NCBI RefSeq assembly: GCF_900497805.2
Contig: NW_020954630.1
Span: 7,310,375-7,374,374 of the forward strand
Length of the DNA stretch: 64,000 bases
Direction of reading: 5' to 3'
DNA from: Vombatus ursinus
Taxonomy: Eukaryota > Chordata > Mammalia > Diprotodontia > Vombatidae
Shown: positions 9,837 to 20,060 of the stretch, piece after piece
Position numbering within the stretch: position 1 is the first letter of the stretch
How the letters are laid out: every line of letters starts with the position of its first letter
The notes under the pieces: generated by a model
The model's database searches: none
What the model saw: only the letters and a program-made list of their open reading frames with translations
Told to the model about the DNA's origin: nothing
Position numbers and translations under genes: made by a program

Positions 9837-10335
9837 AGGTTTGATCTTGTCATACCCTAGTCCAGTGGCTTCCTGTTACCTCTAGGGTCAAACATAAACT
9901 CCCCTGTTTGACATTTTAAATTCTCCACAACTTGATCCCTTCATTTCCAATCTTCTCATATTCCACCCCCTTCCACAAACTCGATGATCCCAAACAAATC
10001 AACCTATTTGCTGTTCCTGGTGTACAACCCTTCACCTCCCATCTCTGCACATTTATCCCAGCTGTTCCCAGTGCTAGGAATGCTTTCTCTTCTCTGGCTC
10101 CCTATAAGAGTCAACTCAAGCTCTGCTTCCTCCAGGAAGTCTCTCCTGCCCATCCATTCATCCCCCTACCCCATAGCTGCTAGTGCCATCCCCTGTAAGG
10201 TCACTTTCCATCTACTCTTTATCCTGTATCTTCTGATTTGCATATGTTGTCTCTTTCATGAGAATGTAAACATCTTGAGGGAGGGGACTAGTTTTGCTTT
10301 TTCTATATTACCCAACTACCCAGAACCTCCCCTTT
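9837..10335 (+). mobile_element. L2 LINE 3' end, well preserved
   Basis: 'agtccagtggcttcctgtta', 'gttcctggtgtacaaccctt', 'ctaggaatgctttctcttct', 'gtcaactcaagctctgcttc', 'ctccaggaagtctctcctgc' and 'gtaaacatcttgagggaggg' follow the L2 3' consensus order over about 500 bp. The extreme end is missing. Confidence 0.8.
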
Positions 10336-10584
10336 CCTAATGGTTCTGGTTAATAGAAGTTTCAGTGTGTCTCCTTCTCGGTTTATATGGACTGTATCCA
10401 GTGAGCTGCCTTCTGTTATGTTAGACTTTTACTGCACACAGCTTCTGCTTCTGTATCTGATAACTTTAATTGCTTGCTGGATAATTTACACACACCATCA
10501 TGAAAGTCCTGCAGGGAAAGGAGGACGAATTGGGTGCCCTCACTGACAGTCAAGTATAAACATCATAGCCAGCTGCAACTTCTA
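10336..10584. other. Unassigned, repeat-free
   Basis: Unique-looking sequence with no simple repeats between an L2 and a MIR. No coding or RNA gene evidence. Confidence 0.35.
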
Positions 10585-10795
10585 ATAATACTTTACATTT
10601 GTTTTGAGCTTTGCACATTTAAAGTTCTTTCTCATTAACTTGTCTGAGCTTCACAATAACTGGGTGAAAGGAGGGTAGGTATTGTTATCCTCCTTTTAAA
10701 TGAGGAAATAGGGGTTCAGAGTGGCTAAGGTATGCTTAAGGCCACATAGGAAGCTAGTCCAGATTGGAATTTGGATCTCCTGACCTCTGACGCAG
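10585..10795 (-). repeat. MIR SINE, reverse
   Basis: 'ctaataatactttacatttg', 'gagcttcacaataactgggt', 'ttgttatcctccttttaaat', 'gaggaaataggggttcagag', 'aaggccacataggaagctag'. The layout is that of a near full-length reversed MIR. Confidence 0.8.
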
Positions 10796-10995
10796 TCTAG
10801 TGTTCAAGTCAGTGGAAAGGGCATGGGATTTGAAATCAGAGGGATTGGATTCATATCCCAGCCCTGCCATTGGTTATGTGACATCAGGTGAGTCATATTA
10901 CCTCTCTGGGCTTCAGTTACCTCATCTGTAAAATGAGGGAGTTGAACTCCATGACCTTTAAGGTCCCTTCGAGACCTAAATCTATGGTTCAATGA
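10796..10995 (+). repeat. MIR3-type SINE, forward, near full length
   Basis: tRNA-like head 'gtcagtggaaagggcatggg', core 'tctgggcttcagttacctca', 'tctgtaaaatgagggagttg', tail 'tttaaggtcccttcgagacc' and 'taaatctatggttc'. It abuts the reversed MIR on its left, giving two SINEs back to back. Confidence 0.85.
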
Positions 10996-12085
10996 CCTCC
11001 TATACCACAGGCGCTTGTCTGGCCCTACGACACTAGATTGCTATAAGCAGATTGCTTTTTTTCCTCATGACAAAGAAGCTCGTATCTATGGTGATTTGTT
11101 TTTGAGGGGGAGATTGGATATAGCGCTCTTCAGAATTGAAGAAGGGATTGGAGATTTTGTTTCCAGCCTCAGGGTTTGGTTCAATTATAAAAATATCCTG
11201 AATTGGTGTAGGGCGCAGGCCAGAAGAGAGAATTCTTCAGACTGTCCCTTACTTGCCGTATTGGATTGTACAATTATAGCTCTTTAGAAGTTTCTAAATG
11301 TGCCACAGAATGTCAAGGAACAACACCAAGATTAATACCTTCTTTAATGACTTTGACTTTGACTTTGACCTTGAAGTAAACTAGGGATCTGGAAGCTCCG
11401 TTTTTTCCCTCAGACCACTTTACTTCTTCCATAGTCTGAAAGATTAGCTCCTGATGTTCATCCCAGGCTTTCCAAAGTGGTGTGGTTTCTTCTCTTTTAC
11501 TTTGAGCCAGACCTTTAAAAACATAAGCAAACAAATTGCTCTTTTAATGGCTGAGGATTTTGATGCTAACTTGATTCAGGATAATCTTGCTTGCATTCCA
11601 AGATGCTATACCAGCTTTGCAAGTTTCCCTCTCTGAGAGCTGTCCTCCTTACCATTTACTTCTGACTTCTGGTACCTGGTTTTTCCAGCTATCTCTGCTG
11701 TTGCTCTCTTCTCTCTGTCTGCTCTTTCTTGGGCATCAGCTCTCTCTTTTCCTCCTTTCCTCCCTCCCCTGTGGCCATTTGAAACTCTTTAGACTACCAC
11801 ACCTGACTTTCTTTTGCTGAATAAGATACTAGGAAGTCTAGTATTTGACTTCAAGGGAGACATTTGCCATTTTTATATAGTGTGCATTTTTGGGGAATAG
11901 GTAGCGGGGGAAGGGGACGTAAGGGGAAGGGAAGGAGATGGAAATGTTGAGATCAATACTAGAGTATCTACATTTAGAAGGGTATTTTCATAAATGTACT
12001 TGTCAGCTTTCAAACTTTCCAACAAGATTTCTCCTCTTCTGGCTGATAGTTGAACTCTAGCCCAGTGTGGCATACATATAGTAAG
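10996..12085. other. Unassigned, with a TGACTT microrepeat
   Basis: No repeat family recognised over about 1.1 kb. 11348-11372 carries a short array of TGACTT units ending TGACCTT. An ORF at 11015-11287 (90 codons) shows no known domain. A pyrimidine-rich part lies near 11690-11770. Confidence 0.4.
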
Positions 12086-12089
12086 GTAG

Positions 12090-12220
12090 TAGTAAACTTG
12101 TTGTACTTGAGTCAGAAGCCCTGAGCCTAATTCCTGGCTCTATCATTTCCTAGTTATGTGACCTTGGGCAAATCAGTTTCTTCCTTTGTAAAGTACAGAT
12201 AATAAGACTTGCATCTACCT
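12090..12220 (+). repeat. MIR SINE fragment, forward
   Basis: 'gtcagaagccctgagcctaa', 'agttatgtgaccttgggcaa', 'atcagtttcttcctttgtaa' represent the head and core of a MIR. Confidence 0.75.
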
Positions 12221-12224
12221 TAAA

Positions 12225-12420
12225 AAACCTTTTATTTTGATTTTTTTGTTCTATATTTGACAAACATCATCAAACATGAGTGTTTTCATATACATGGAAC
12301 AGAAAAATAAGATTATTCATGAAACTATGAATATCTGTCACATACAGATTGCATTTTTCAAATGAATATAATGAATTTAACAAATCACTTTCAAAGCTTT
12401 CCTGTTTTGTTTGTAGAACC
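12225..12420. repeat. AT-rich, possibly repeat-derived
   Basis: The run 'ttgacaaacatcatcaaaca' and neighbouring AT-rich text resembles the start of the AT-rich block at 36300-36500, which precedes an L1 3' end. The similarity is weak and the family is unnamed. Confidence 0.3.
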
Positions 12421-12544
12421 TATCTCAGAGAGGCTTGTGAAAACAGTGTTTTGAAAACCTTTAAAGCCTCATAGAAATATGGGCTATTATTACATAGGAG
12501 GTAGAGGAATAATGATTAGGACCTTGGAATGGGGTAGAGAATGG

Positions 12545-12830
12545 GATTAAGGTAGGGGCTCAGTGGAGTACACATTGGTCTAGAAGCCAGGACCTGTGGA
12601 TTCTAGTACCAGCCTTGTCATCATTTATATCTGTGATTGACTCTGGGCAAGTTATTTAATCTCTCTGGGACTCAGTTTCTTCAGGTGTAGAACTGGGAGA
12701 ATAATTGCCTCTCTAGCCTACTTTACAAGGATGCGATGGAGGCCTAAATGAAATAACGCTGCTTTCATCTATGAGATTCTGCAGCACACATGAGAGTGCT
12801 TTGAAGAATAATAAACATCTTGCAAAGGCA
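12545..12830 (+). repeat. MIR-type SINE, forward
   Basis: 'tggtctagaagccaggacct', 'ctctgggcaagttatttaat', 'ctctctgggactcagtttct', 'gggagaataattgcctctct' give the MIR head, core and tail in order. Confidence 0.75.
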
Positions 12831-12844
12831 AGATGGGGAATTAT

Positions 12845-13045
12845 AAGGAAACGGGGGAATCAGTAGAAATGGACTGGGAGAATTGAATTCTGGCCCATTC
12901 TGCCACTAACTGTGGTTGTCTTCGGGCACGTCACATATTCTCAGGAGACCTCAGTTTCTTCTTCTTTACCATGAAAATAGTAATGTCTACTCGGCCTACT
13001 TTGTGAGATTAGTGGGGTCAGACGAGAAAATGTATATGAATGTAC
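12845..13045 (+). repeat. MIR-type SINE, forward
   Basis: 'attgaattctggcccattct', 'cttcgggcacgtcacatatt', 'acctcagtttcttcttcttt', 'aaaatagtaatgtctactcg'. A second forward MIR directly downstream of another. Confidence 0.7.
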
Positions 13046-13474
13046 TAAAAAAAAGTTCAAACCATTATACCATGTAAAGCATGAGTTTTTAATTGAGAAA
13101 AAGCCAGGCATCTGCCCTGGAACAGAACACAAAAGAAGGGGTGATCCCCGCCTCCGAGAAGCTTATCTAGTTGCTCTTTACCCTTTTGTTTTAGGGAAAG
13201 CCTTTCTATTAGATGACAGGAAATATGAAGAATGGGAATGTGGTAGAATGTCAGTTTTCCCACAAAGCATAGGATTAGGGTATGTACCATTTTCAGTGAA
13301 TTACAGATTGGGGGGAAATGGTCCCCAATGTCCTATGGTTAATCTAATATTTTTATAGTTTTATATGATTATATATAATCGTATTGAGAATTCATTTCAC
13401 CATATGTAGTATTTTCAACATTGGTAAGTCAAAATGCTTCCTCTTTAATTAATATTATTCTAATACTCCAACGC
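13046..13474. other. Unassigned, AT-rich at its right end
   Basis: No recognised family. 13340-13385 is very AT-rich (TATATGATTATATATAAT). Confidence 0.35.
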
Positions 13475-13745
13475 AGGGGTTCTTATCTTTTTGTATCATA
13501 GATAATAATAATAAAAAAAATAATAATAATAACACCTAACATATACTGCTTATTATGATGCCTGGCACTGTGCTAAGTACTCTATCTCATTTGATCTTCA
13601 CAACAACCCTGGGAAGTAGGTTCTGTTATTATCCCCATTTTACGGATGAGGAAACTGAGGCAGAGGTTAAGCATCTGCCCGGGGTCAGATGGCTGGTCAA
13701 AGTTTGAGGCTGTATTTGAACTTGAGTCTTCCTGACTCTAGGTCT
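13475..13745 (-). repeat. MIR SINE, reverse, with (AAT)n start
   Basis: An ATAATAAT stretch (13501-13533) leads into 'cctggcactgtgctaagtac', 'tcacaacaaccctgggaagt', 'attatccccattttacggat', 'gaggaaactgaggcagaggt'. This is textbook reverse MIR sequence and one of the best preserved in the window. Confidence 0.9.
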
Positions 13746-14215
13746 TCCATAAAATCTTCCCACTTTACTTTTCCAGCCATATCTTATATTACCTTTCTCT
13801 TCATAGTCTGTAGTTTAGTCAAACTGTCACTGTCACTAATCATCCCTATACTTGGCTTCCGTGTATTTGCTTACATTGCTCTTTATGCTTGGCATGCCCT
13901 TCCTTCCCATCTTTGTGTGTTATATTCTTCCTCATCCTTAAAATCCGATTAACATCAGTTTCTACGTAAAGCCTTTCTTGAATTCCGCCTGGTGTATTAT
14001 CTTAGCCCTCAGGTCTCTCACGTAATGCTTTGTTCAGCAGTTCTCTGACATACTTAACGTATAATATCATGTACCATTTTGGTTTTCTGTGTTTGTGTCT
14101 TGGTCCCATACTAGACAGTAAGCTCCATGAGGGTACAACTTTGCTTTATCCAAAGTTTGTGTCTTCCTCAGTGCTCAGTAGGTGCTTAATAACTGTTTGT
14201 TGAATGACTGAATTA
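13746..14215 (+). mobile_element. L2 LINE 3' end with terminus
   Basis: It ends 'ctcagtaggtgcttaataac' followed by 'tgtttgttgaatgactgaat', the true L2 3' terminus. Upstream are 'gcttggcatgcccttccttc', 'aaagcctttcttgaattccg', 'agacagtaagctccatgagg' in consensus order. Confidence 0.85.
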
Positions 14216-14309
14216 ATATCAAAGAGGTATGTGGGCTCCAAAAGGTTGAGCCACCCTGAGTTCTTCTTCCTTATCAGATGCCAAGATGCCTGGACTTTCC
14301 GCTATTAGC

Positions 14310-14690
14310 AATCCTTTGAGATAAGTAGTCCGGTAGAAAGAATACCGAACATAGAGGGCAGAATTTGGTGTCGTCAGATTAGAGTTTGAATCCCAGTTTT
14401 GCCATTTAGTGCCGATCTGACCTGAAGCAAGTCAATCAATTTCTCAGGGCAGCTAAGTGGCACAGTGGATAGATCACTGGCTCTGGTGTCTGGAGGACCT
14501 GAGTTCAAATATGGCCTCAGACACTTACTAGTTCTGTGACCCTAGGCAAGTCAATTAACCCCGATTTCCTCCAAAAAACAAACCAAAAAAACCCCACCCT
14601 TATCTGAGCTCTGGTTTCCTCATCTCTAAAGTGAAAGGGTTGGATTAGGATGATCCCTAAGGCCCTTAGTGATCTATGATTTTTAGAAAT
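14310..14690 (+). repeat. MIR3 SINE split by a younger SINE
   Basis: The left half runs to about 14446 ('agagtttgaatcccagtttt', 'gaagcaagtcaatcaatttc'). The right half resumes at about 14601 ('gctctggtttcctcatctct', 'gggttggattaggatgatcc', 'agtgatctatgatttttag'). The two halves form one element once the inserted SINE is skipped. Confidence 0.85.
14447..14600 (+). mobile_element. tRNA-headed marsupial SINE inserted in MIR3
   Basis: It starts GGGCAGCTAAGTGGCACAG, continues 'gacctgagttcaaatatggc', 'ctcagacacttactagttct' and 'gtgaccctaggcaagtcaat', and ends in an A/C-rich tail. This is the marsupial SINE class without the Bov-B-like tail. I could not define a convincing target-site duplication. 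Confidence 0.85.
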
Positions 14691-14734
14691 TCCCTCTTAA
14701 AATGCATATACAGGTCCTTGGGAAGTATTACTGT

Positions 14735-14866
14735 TAAACTGTGACCTCTTTGGGATCAGGGACTGGTTTTTGTTTTTTGTTTTTTGTTTTTGCCTTTCTT
14801 TGTATCCTCAGGGCTTAGCACAGTGCTGGGCACATAGTAGGTACTTAATAATTGTTTGCTGACTGC
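14735..14866 (+). mobile_element. L2 LINE 3' terminus
   Basis: 'gtgacctctttgggatcagg', a (GTTTTTT)3-like stretch at 14767-14791, 'cagggcttagcacagtgctg', 'ggcacatagtaggtacttaa', 'taattgtttgctgactg'. Terminal L2 fragment only. Confidence 0.8.
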
Positions 14867-15104
14867 CTTATTGGACATTGATAGTTGAGCAGAGGTTTTT
14901 ATGCTAAACTGTCTCCCTCTTCTACCAAATACCTTGAACAATGTTTTTTTTTCCCCTGCAAATCTTCCCTACCTTTATCCTTTTACACCTTGTTATCCAT
15001 TTAGGAGGTAGTAGAGAAGAGTAGGCGTAAGGCAGAAAAGCGATGAAGAAAATAAGGAGACACTGTACCTGTTCGAATTTTCCTTGCCTGTCAGGCTGAG
15101 GTAT

Positions 15105-15410
15105 TTTTTCATTTTTTATTTTTTACATAAATATCTTTATTTAAAAACATTTTATAAATACACAATATAAACATATTGATATAAACATATAACACAATAT
15201 AAACGTATAACACAATATAAACATATAGATAAACATATCTATAAACATAGATTATATATAATAATAAATACATAAATATAAAAATATAAATAAAAATATA
15301 AAATATTTTTAAAAAATATCATATTTACATTGTAGGGAACACCTGAACTTAAACCTCAACCAAAACCTTTGTGTAATGATACTTTAAAAAAATATATATA
15401 CTTTCTGTTA
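15105..15410. repeat. AT-rich stretch with 18-bp degenerate tandem
   Basis: 15160-15250 holds about three units of roughly CACAATATAAACATATAA plus partial ATAAACATA units. The flanks are poly-A/T-rich with ATAAATA words. Simple-sequence expansion; no gene content. Confidence 0.75.
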
Positions 15411-15469
15411 TTTAGAGAAAGAGTCAAAACAAGTTCATCCTTTTTAAAAGACCTCTCTTTGAACATTGA

Positions 15470-15650
15470 GCTGTGCAGTGGTAAGAACATAGGGCCAGTA
15501 GATCTCCAGAACTGGATTCTGTCTAGTTCAGCTTGGTGATTTTGGGTATATTCTCCATCTCATGTATAAAATGAGGAAGCTGGACTAGATGACTTGGTAA
15601 TCCCTTTCTGCTTTAACGTTCTTAATATAAAGTTCATATTAAAAGGTAGT
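15470..15650 (+). repeat. MIR3-type SINE, forward
   Basis: Head 'gctgtgcagtggtaagaaca', a decayed core, tail 'aaatgaggaagctggactag' and 'atgacttggtaatccctttc'. The L3-like tail supports the Ther-2 class. Confidence 0.7.
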
Positions 15651-15654
15651 TTTA

Positions 15655-16084
15655 AGTTAAACAGAAAAAAAGAAAGGGAGAGGGAAACCTTACAGGGTAT
15701 GTTCACTAGGAAGCCAAGTCTTTGAACAGTCTGCTTATGGTTTTCTAAGCTGTGTCAGTTTACGTGGCCTACCTCCACCAAGGGGTGCTTTTAAAACCTT
15801 ACCTAATTGGCTCTCAGAGCATGCCTGAGTGGTGTGTGGTACACATTGGTGTCTTCAGGATGAGAACTGACCCATGTCACATAGACAAATGTCACCATCA
15901 AATACAGTTCCTAAGGTGAAATTTATTACTATGCCCACTAGGGCACATACTGTCCATACTGCAAAAGAATTTTGAAGACCTAATAAATTGTCCAGGTTTT
16001 AGTTTAACTCATTATTCTCCCACTCACCATACCCACCAGTCAAAGGTCACTTAATTAGTGAGTTGATAATTAGTATCTCTAACA
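15655..16084. other. Unassigned spacer
   Basis: No SINE, LINE or coding signature recognised in this unique-looking stretch. Confidence 0.35.
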
Positions 16085-16500
16085 TATTGATTTTTAAAAA
16101 TTATTGATATTGTTTGATTTTACACCATATCTTTTGCTTTTAAATCACCTTAATTCCCACATATATCTCTCACTCCTCCTTTCCCCAGAGAGCCATCCTT
16201 TATAAGGAATAAAAATTAAGAGGAAAAAAAAGCAATTCATCAACTAACACAATTACACACCTCTGCGAAGAAGGCAGATTGGCACGTCTTCTCATATCTT
16301 CTTTAGGGATAAGCTTGGTCATTATAATTAAATGATGTTTAGGATTTTTGTCATTGTTTTGTTTGCATTATTGTAGTCATTGTGTATATTGTTTTCCTGG
16401 TTCTGCTTATTTTATTTTGTAACTGTTAGTACAAGTCTTCCCATGCTTTCTGAATTCTTCATAGTCATTGTTTTTATAGCACAGTAACATCCTTAGTGTA
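16085..16500 (-). mobile_element. Marsupial-type L1 3' end, reverse
   Basis: Order of landmarks: 'ttattgatattgtttgattt', 'ccccagagagccatccttta', an AAAAAAAAGCAATTCATCAA-like stretch, 'gggataagcttggtcattat', 'gtagtcattgtgtatattgt', 'tttcctggttctgcttattt'. The same series recurs at 24.3, 29.8, 36.6, 50.6 and 63.7 kb. Read on the minus strand this is the 3' end of an L1 copy, heavily 5'-truncated. Confidence 0.75.
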
Positions 16501-16509
16501 TTAATATGA

Positions 16510-16867
16510 AACTCAACTCTTCCCAGCCATCCTGACAATGTTATCTCTACTTCTTCCATCATCTCCCCTCCTCTGCCTCTCCCCTCTCTTCTCCTCCTCT
16601 CCCATTGGTACCTTGGACTCTTACCCTGGATGATAGCTCTGGGCTCTGACAGATGAACTTTCACTTTTTCTTGCCTAGAACCAGGCTTCCATGACAGTTC
16701 TTGGCCATGTCCATACCATACTTCCCCCCTGTCCTCCATTTGCCAGGTATTCTTCATGTGTTGTCTTCCCTCATTAGAATACATGCTCCTTGAGGGCTAG
16801 GATTATCTTATTTATATTTGTGGCCCCAGCACTTGGTACAGTGCCTGGCACATGGTAACTAATAAGT

Positions 16868-16868
<1 letters not shown>
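16510..16868 (+). mobile_element. L2-like LINE 3' end
   Basis: The right end is clear: 'gaatacatgctccttgaggg', 'ccccagcacttggtacagtg', 'cctggcacatggtaactaat'. The left two thirds are C/T-rich and only loosely L2-like. Confidence 0.6.
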
Positions 16869-16912
<44 letters not shown>

Positions 16913-16925
16913 GTCTCTGTCTCTC
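16869..16925. repeat. (TC)n microsatellite
   Basis: About 20 uninterrupted TC dinucleotides followed by (TCTGTC)n-like units. It directly follows the L2 terminus, where microsatellites often seed. Confidence 0.95.
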
Positions 16926-17044
16926 TTGTATTTCATTCACTCAGGAATCTTTCCTTGGTCATTCCAATGGCCAGTGATCTTTCCCTCCTCTCAAATCACA
17001 ACATTATCTCTTTGTATCACTCAATTGGTATTTAATCGTGTATT

Positions 17045-17260
17045 GCCTTAAGATAATCATAGAACTTAAAAGCTAGAAAGAACCTTAGAAATTATCTGGT
17101 TCAACTCTTTAGCTTTATAGATGAGGACATTAGACTTATAGGGGTATCATTCTGAAAGCTTTGCAGAAATTTAGGAGGATACCCTGAAGTAGAACTCAAG
17201 CTCCTGGCTTCCAGTCCAGTCTTCTCCCTAATTTACTACCCTGATTTCATGACTAAGTCC
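17045..17260 (-). repeat. MIR3-type SINE, reverse
   Basis: 'ataatcatagaacttaaaag', 'ccttagaaattatctggttc', 'ctttatagatgaggacatta', then 'tcctggcttccagtccagtc'. A short internal expansion separates tail and core. Confidence 0.7.
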
Positions 17261-17469
17261 AAACAAATTAAGTGATCCTAATAATTTGAAAGCAAGAGGT
17301 GTGGTTTGTGGCATTGTCTTGTCTGGTTATAGGGTAGGAATAGGTACTGGACCTGTGATTTTATTCGTCTAGGGAAATGTTGCATGATGAAACTCCCTCC
17401 ACCAAAGCAGGCCAGCACCATATAACTTTTTATTTGTGTGTGTGTGTGTATATGTACATGCATTTTATC

Positions 17470-17650
17470 TCTCCAGTTAGGTTGTAAACTTCTTGGTTCT
17501 TGTATATCCCTGCATCCCTCTAACAGCTAACACAGAACTGAGAACATAATGGATGCTTAATAAATATTTGATGAATAAATAAACTGAGGTAGCTTCTTTC
17601 ATCTATTCAGATAATATTTATTTAATACCTTCTATGTAACTAGCACTTGG
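17470..17650 (+). mobile_element. L2 terminus (+), then inverted L2 terminus (-)
   Basis: 17470-17580: 'gttgtaaacttcttggttct', 'aacataatggatgcttaata', 'aatatttgatgaataaataa' is a forward L2 3' end. 17595-17650: 'attcagataatatttattta', 'ataccttctatgtaactagc' is the start of a reversed one. Two termini meet head to head. Confidence 0.65.
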
Positions 17651-18720
17651 CTAGACAGAACATACATGGGGCTGTATGCCTAAGGGTGCTAATATTTCTT
17701 CCTCTATGCTATGTTTCATAGACTTCTAGAGATACTGGGTATAACTGTCATTGGTCACCTCTCCAGCATTTCATGTTGTCCCTCTCTTAGGCATACCTTC
17801 CCTTCTAACTTCCATGGGGGCAAGGACTGGGATTGTTTGGGGGATGAACCCCTTCTCCTGATCAGGCACTCCTGTAGTAGGATTGTTCTTTTCTACCATT
17901 TCATAATAATCTCAATTCCCCTCCTCTACTCCCACCCTAATGAATTTGCCCAAGTTTCTACTAGTTACGGTTCTTGGGCCAGCCATTGGAGGAAAACACA
18001 AAAGTAATAAGGTCAGAACGCATGGTCCCTTGCTATTCTTGTGCTATAAATATATATCTATATCATCTATAATAAGCTTAATATATCATGTATTATACAT
18101 TATATATTTATATCATGAGCTTGAAATAAGCTAACACTCAGAAAGCTATTAAATAACACGATGTGGTAACTAGTGAGTGACATTTTCTGAGCTCCCATGG
18201 AGGTTTTGCAGAAGTATACACCTCAGACATGTAGGAAGAAAGGGGAGCTCTGGGTGTGGCTCAGGGGCATCTTCTGATATTGTCTTCGTCTATAGAGCTG
18301 CTAGGTCACCTCAGCTCTTAACTGCTGCGTGCTTTCTGCCAGGATCCCACCCCAGTGAGGAAAGAATCCGAGCCCACAGTTAAAGGTCTGCTCGGTGGGA
18401 GTACTTATGAAAAGCCACAGCAAAGCACTTTGTGATAGTACAAAGTGCTGTGGATGGGTTATGTTTCCTGACCCAAAATAACCCTTTATTCAGCCATATC
18501 AATGAACACGGCGCAGGGATCTGCAAGAAATTAGGTCAGGCCTCAAAGAAATTGTCCTGGGGGCGGGTGATAATGGGGAAATAAGAAATGAGAACGTGGT
18601 CCACTGCTTTGATACTGAACCTCCTCCCGGAGCCTAGCTTCCTGATGCAGTAGCCTTAAGACACTAGTACTCTTGGGAGGCACTGAGAATTATTTGGTTG
18701 TCTGGTAAGTATTTTTATAG
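17651..18720. other. About 1 kb unassigned
   Basis: No recognised repeat family. 18040-18125 is AT-rich. 18415-18453 forms a short hairpin: CCACAG and CACTTTGT arms, a 5-nt bulge and a small loop. Open frames are short and lack known domains. Confidence 0.35.
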
Positions 18721-18724
18721 GCAG

Positions 18725-18803
18725 CTTCTAAATCAATCAATTAACAAGTGTTCCCTGAATTCCTACTATTTGCTTAGCACTACCTTCAGGAAGCATGCAA
18801 TCT
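18725..18803 (-). mobile_element. L2 LINE 3' terminus, reverse, truncated at microsatellite
   Basis: 'aatcaatcaattaacaagtg', 'ttcctactatttgcttagca', 'ctaccttcaggaagcatgca' is a reversed L2 terminus that stops at the (TTTC)n tract. Confidence 0.6.
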
Positions 18804-18806
18804 TTT

Positions 18807-18846
<40 letters not shown>

Positions 18847-18899
18847 NNNNNNNNNNNNNNNNNNNNNNNNNNNNNNNNNNNNNNNNNNNNNNNNNNNNN
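18802..18899. repeat. (TTTC)n tract running into a 53-base assembly gap
   Basis: About ten TTTC units end at a run of N from 18847 to 18899. The gap length is probably estimated. The true tract may be longer, and the repeat length here is not reliable. Confidence 0.95.
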
Positions 18900-18984
18900 C
18901 AGTCTTCAATGCTATGGTTTTATTAATGTAGAGAGATAACTCCCTATTCCAATGAATATTGGCAACTATTTTGCAATTTATAGT

Positions 18985-19130
18985 CTTAGAAGGTTGTTTG
19001 GGCCACTGAGAGATTAAATGGTTTGTCCAGGGTCATCCAGGCAGTATGTATCAAAGACAAGATTTCAGTCCATATCATACTGACTCTAGGGCCAACGGCG
19101 CTCCTGTGTCTATCCATATTGCCATGTTGC
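18985..19130 (-). repeat. MIR-type fragment, reverse
   Basis: 'agattaaatggtttgtccag', 'ggtcatccaggcagtatgta', 'actgactctagggccaac' match the reversed core and head of a CORE-SINE. Confidence 0.65.
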
Positions 19131-19249
19131 CTCTCCATCTGGTTAGGGGCATAAAATTAATTTATGAAATAGCAAGCAACAACCTAAAGCAATATATAAG
19201 TATATGGCAGTTAACTTGTGAAAGGCAATGAATGGATTGTGAAGGGAAT

Positions 19250-19440
19250 AGAAAGGAAGCATTGGAGTAAAGATGTGCACTCAGTTCCTTCCTCTTAACA
19301 AATGCTGGCTATGTGACCAGGGGCAGATGACCACTTCTCAGTGCGCCAGACATTTTTCTAAAGCGCTTCCTTAATGGAGTTGCTGTTTTGCATTGCCGTG
19401 AGGAGTAGCCTCCACTGATGAAATCATTGGTCTGGACCCA
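19250..19440 (+). repeat. CORE-SINE, forward, long-tail type
   Basis: 'ggctatgtgaccaggggcag', 'ttctcagtgcgccagacatt', 'gtgaggagtagcctccactg', 'atgaaatcattggtctgg' share the tail of the copies at 1080-1330 and 3105-3280. Confidence 0.55.
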
Positions 19441-19554
19441 AAACAAATAGAAAAAAAAAGTGGTCCAAACTACTAAGTATGGTTACTATTTTGAGCAGAG
19501 AGAGATCAGGGACACAGGGATTGATCAGTCAAGAAATCTTTCATGTAGGAGAGG

Positions 19555-19722
19555 GCGATAAAGTGGAAAGAGCATTGGAACTGTAGTCAGAAGGCCTGAG
19601 TTTGAGTTTTGTCTCAGCTGATGACTAGCTCATTTCTTGGGATCTCAATTTACTTATCTATACAGTAAGGGGAGCAAGTTGGACTAGATGGTTTTCCATT
19701 TCTAAATCTTATGAGCCTATGT
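19555..19722 (+). repeat. MIR3-type SINE, forward
   Basis: Head 'aaagtggaaagagcattgga', 'gtcagaaggcctgagtttga', core 'gggatctcaatttacttatc', tail 'gcaagttggactagatggtt'. Confidence 0.8.
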
Positions 19723-19869
19723 ACAACTTGAACTGGGTCTTAAAGGATGAGACTTCAAAGGATCCCTGATTTCACCGGCTTGGGTGTTGTTTCCTCTAAA
19801 AAAAGATTGCAAACTGTTCATGCAATAGTATTTGGTGTTCGTGAGTATCTGATTTCACCTACACACACA

Positions 19870-20060
19870 CGCACACATCACTGGGAGTCCAGGGTTCTGG
19901 TGATGAACCTTTCTGTACCTAGCTGAGCTTGCCCCTGGCCAAACAGATGTCTGCCTTTTGTACCAGAAACCTTTCTAGTCTTCTAGAAGTGGCCAGAGCT
20001 TGTAATCTTCTGGCATAGCTTTCAAGCACCCTGGGGATGGTGAGGAATTCATTAGAACTT
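19870..20060. repeat. Unnamed dispersed repeat, second copy
   Basis: 'agaagtggccagagcttgta', 'atcttctggcatagctttca' and 'agcaccctggggatggtgag' parallel 6945-7035 in the same order and strand. A (CA)n with CG interruption lies at 19861-19878. The family is not identified. Confidence 0.45.

Noticed and set aside
16407-16784. 125-codon minus-strand frame, Arg/Glu-rich
   Set aside because: Antisense of a C/T-rich L2-like 3' region and an L1 end; the composition explains the residues.
16866-17051. Frame beginning MLSLSLSLSL
   Set aside because: The Leu-Ser run is the (TC)n microsatellite in translation.
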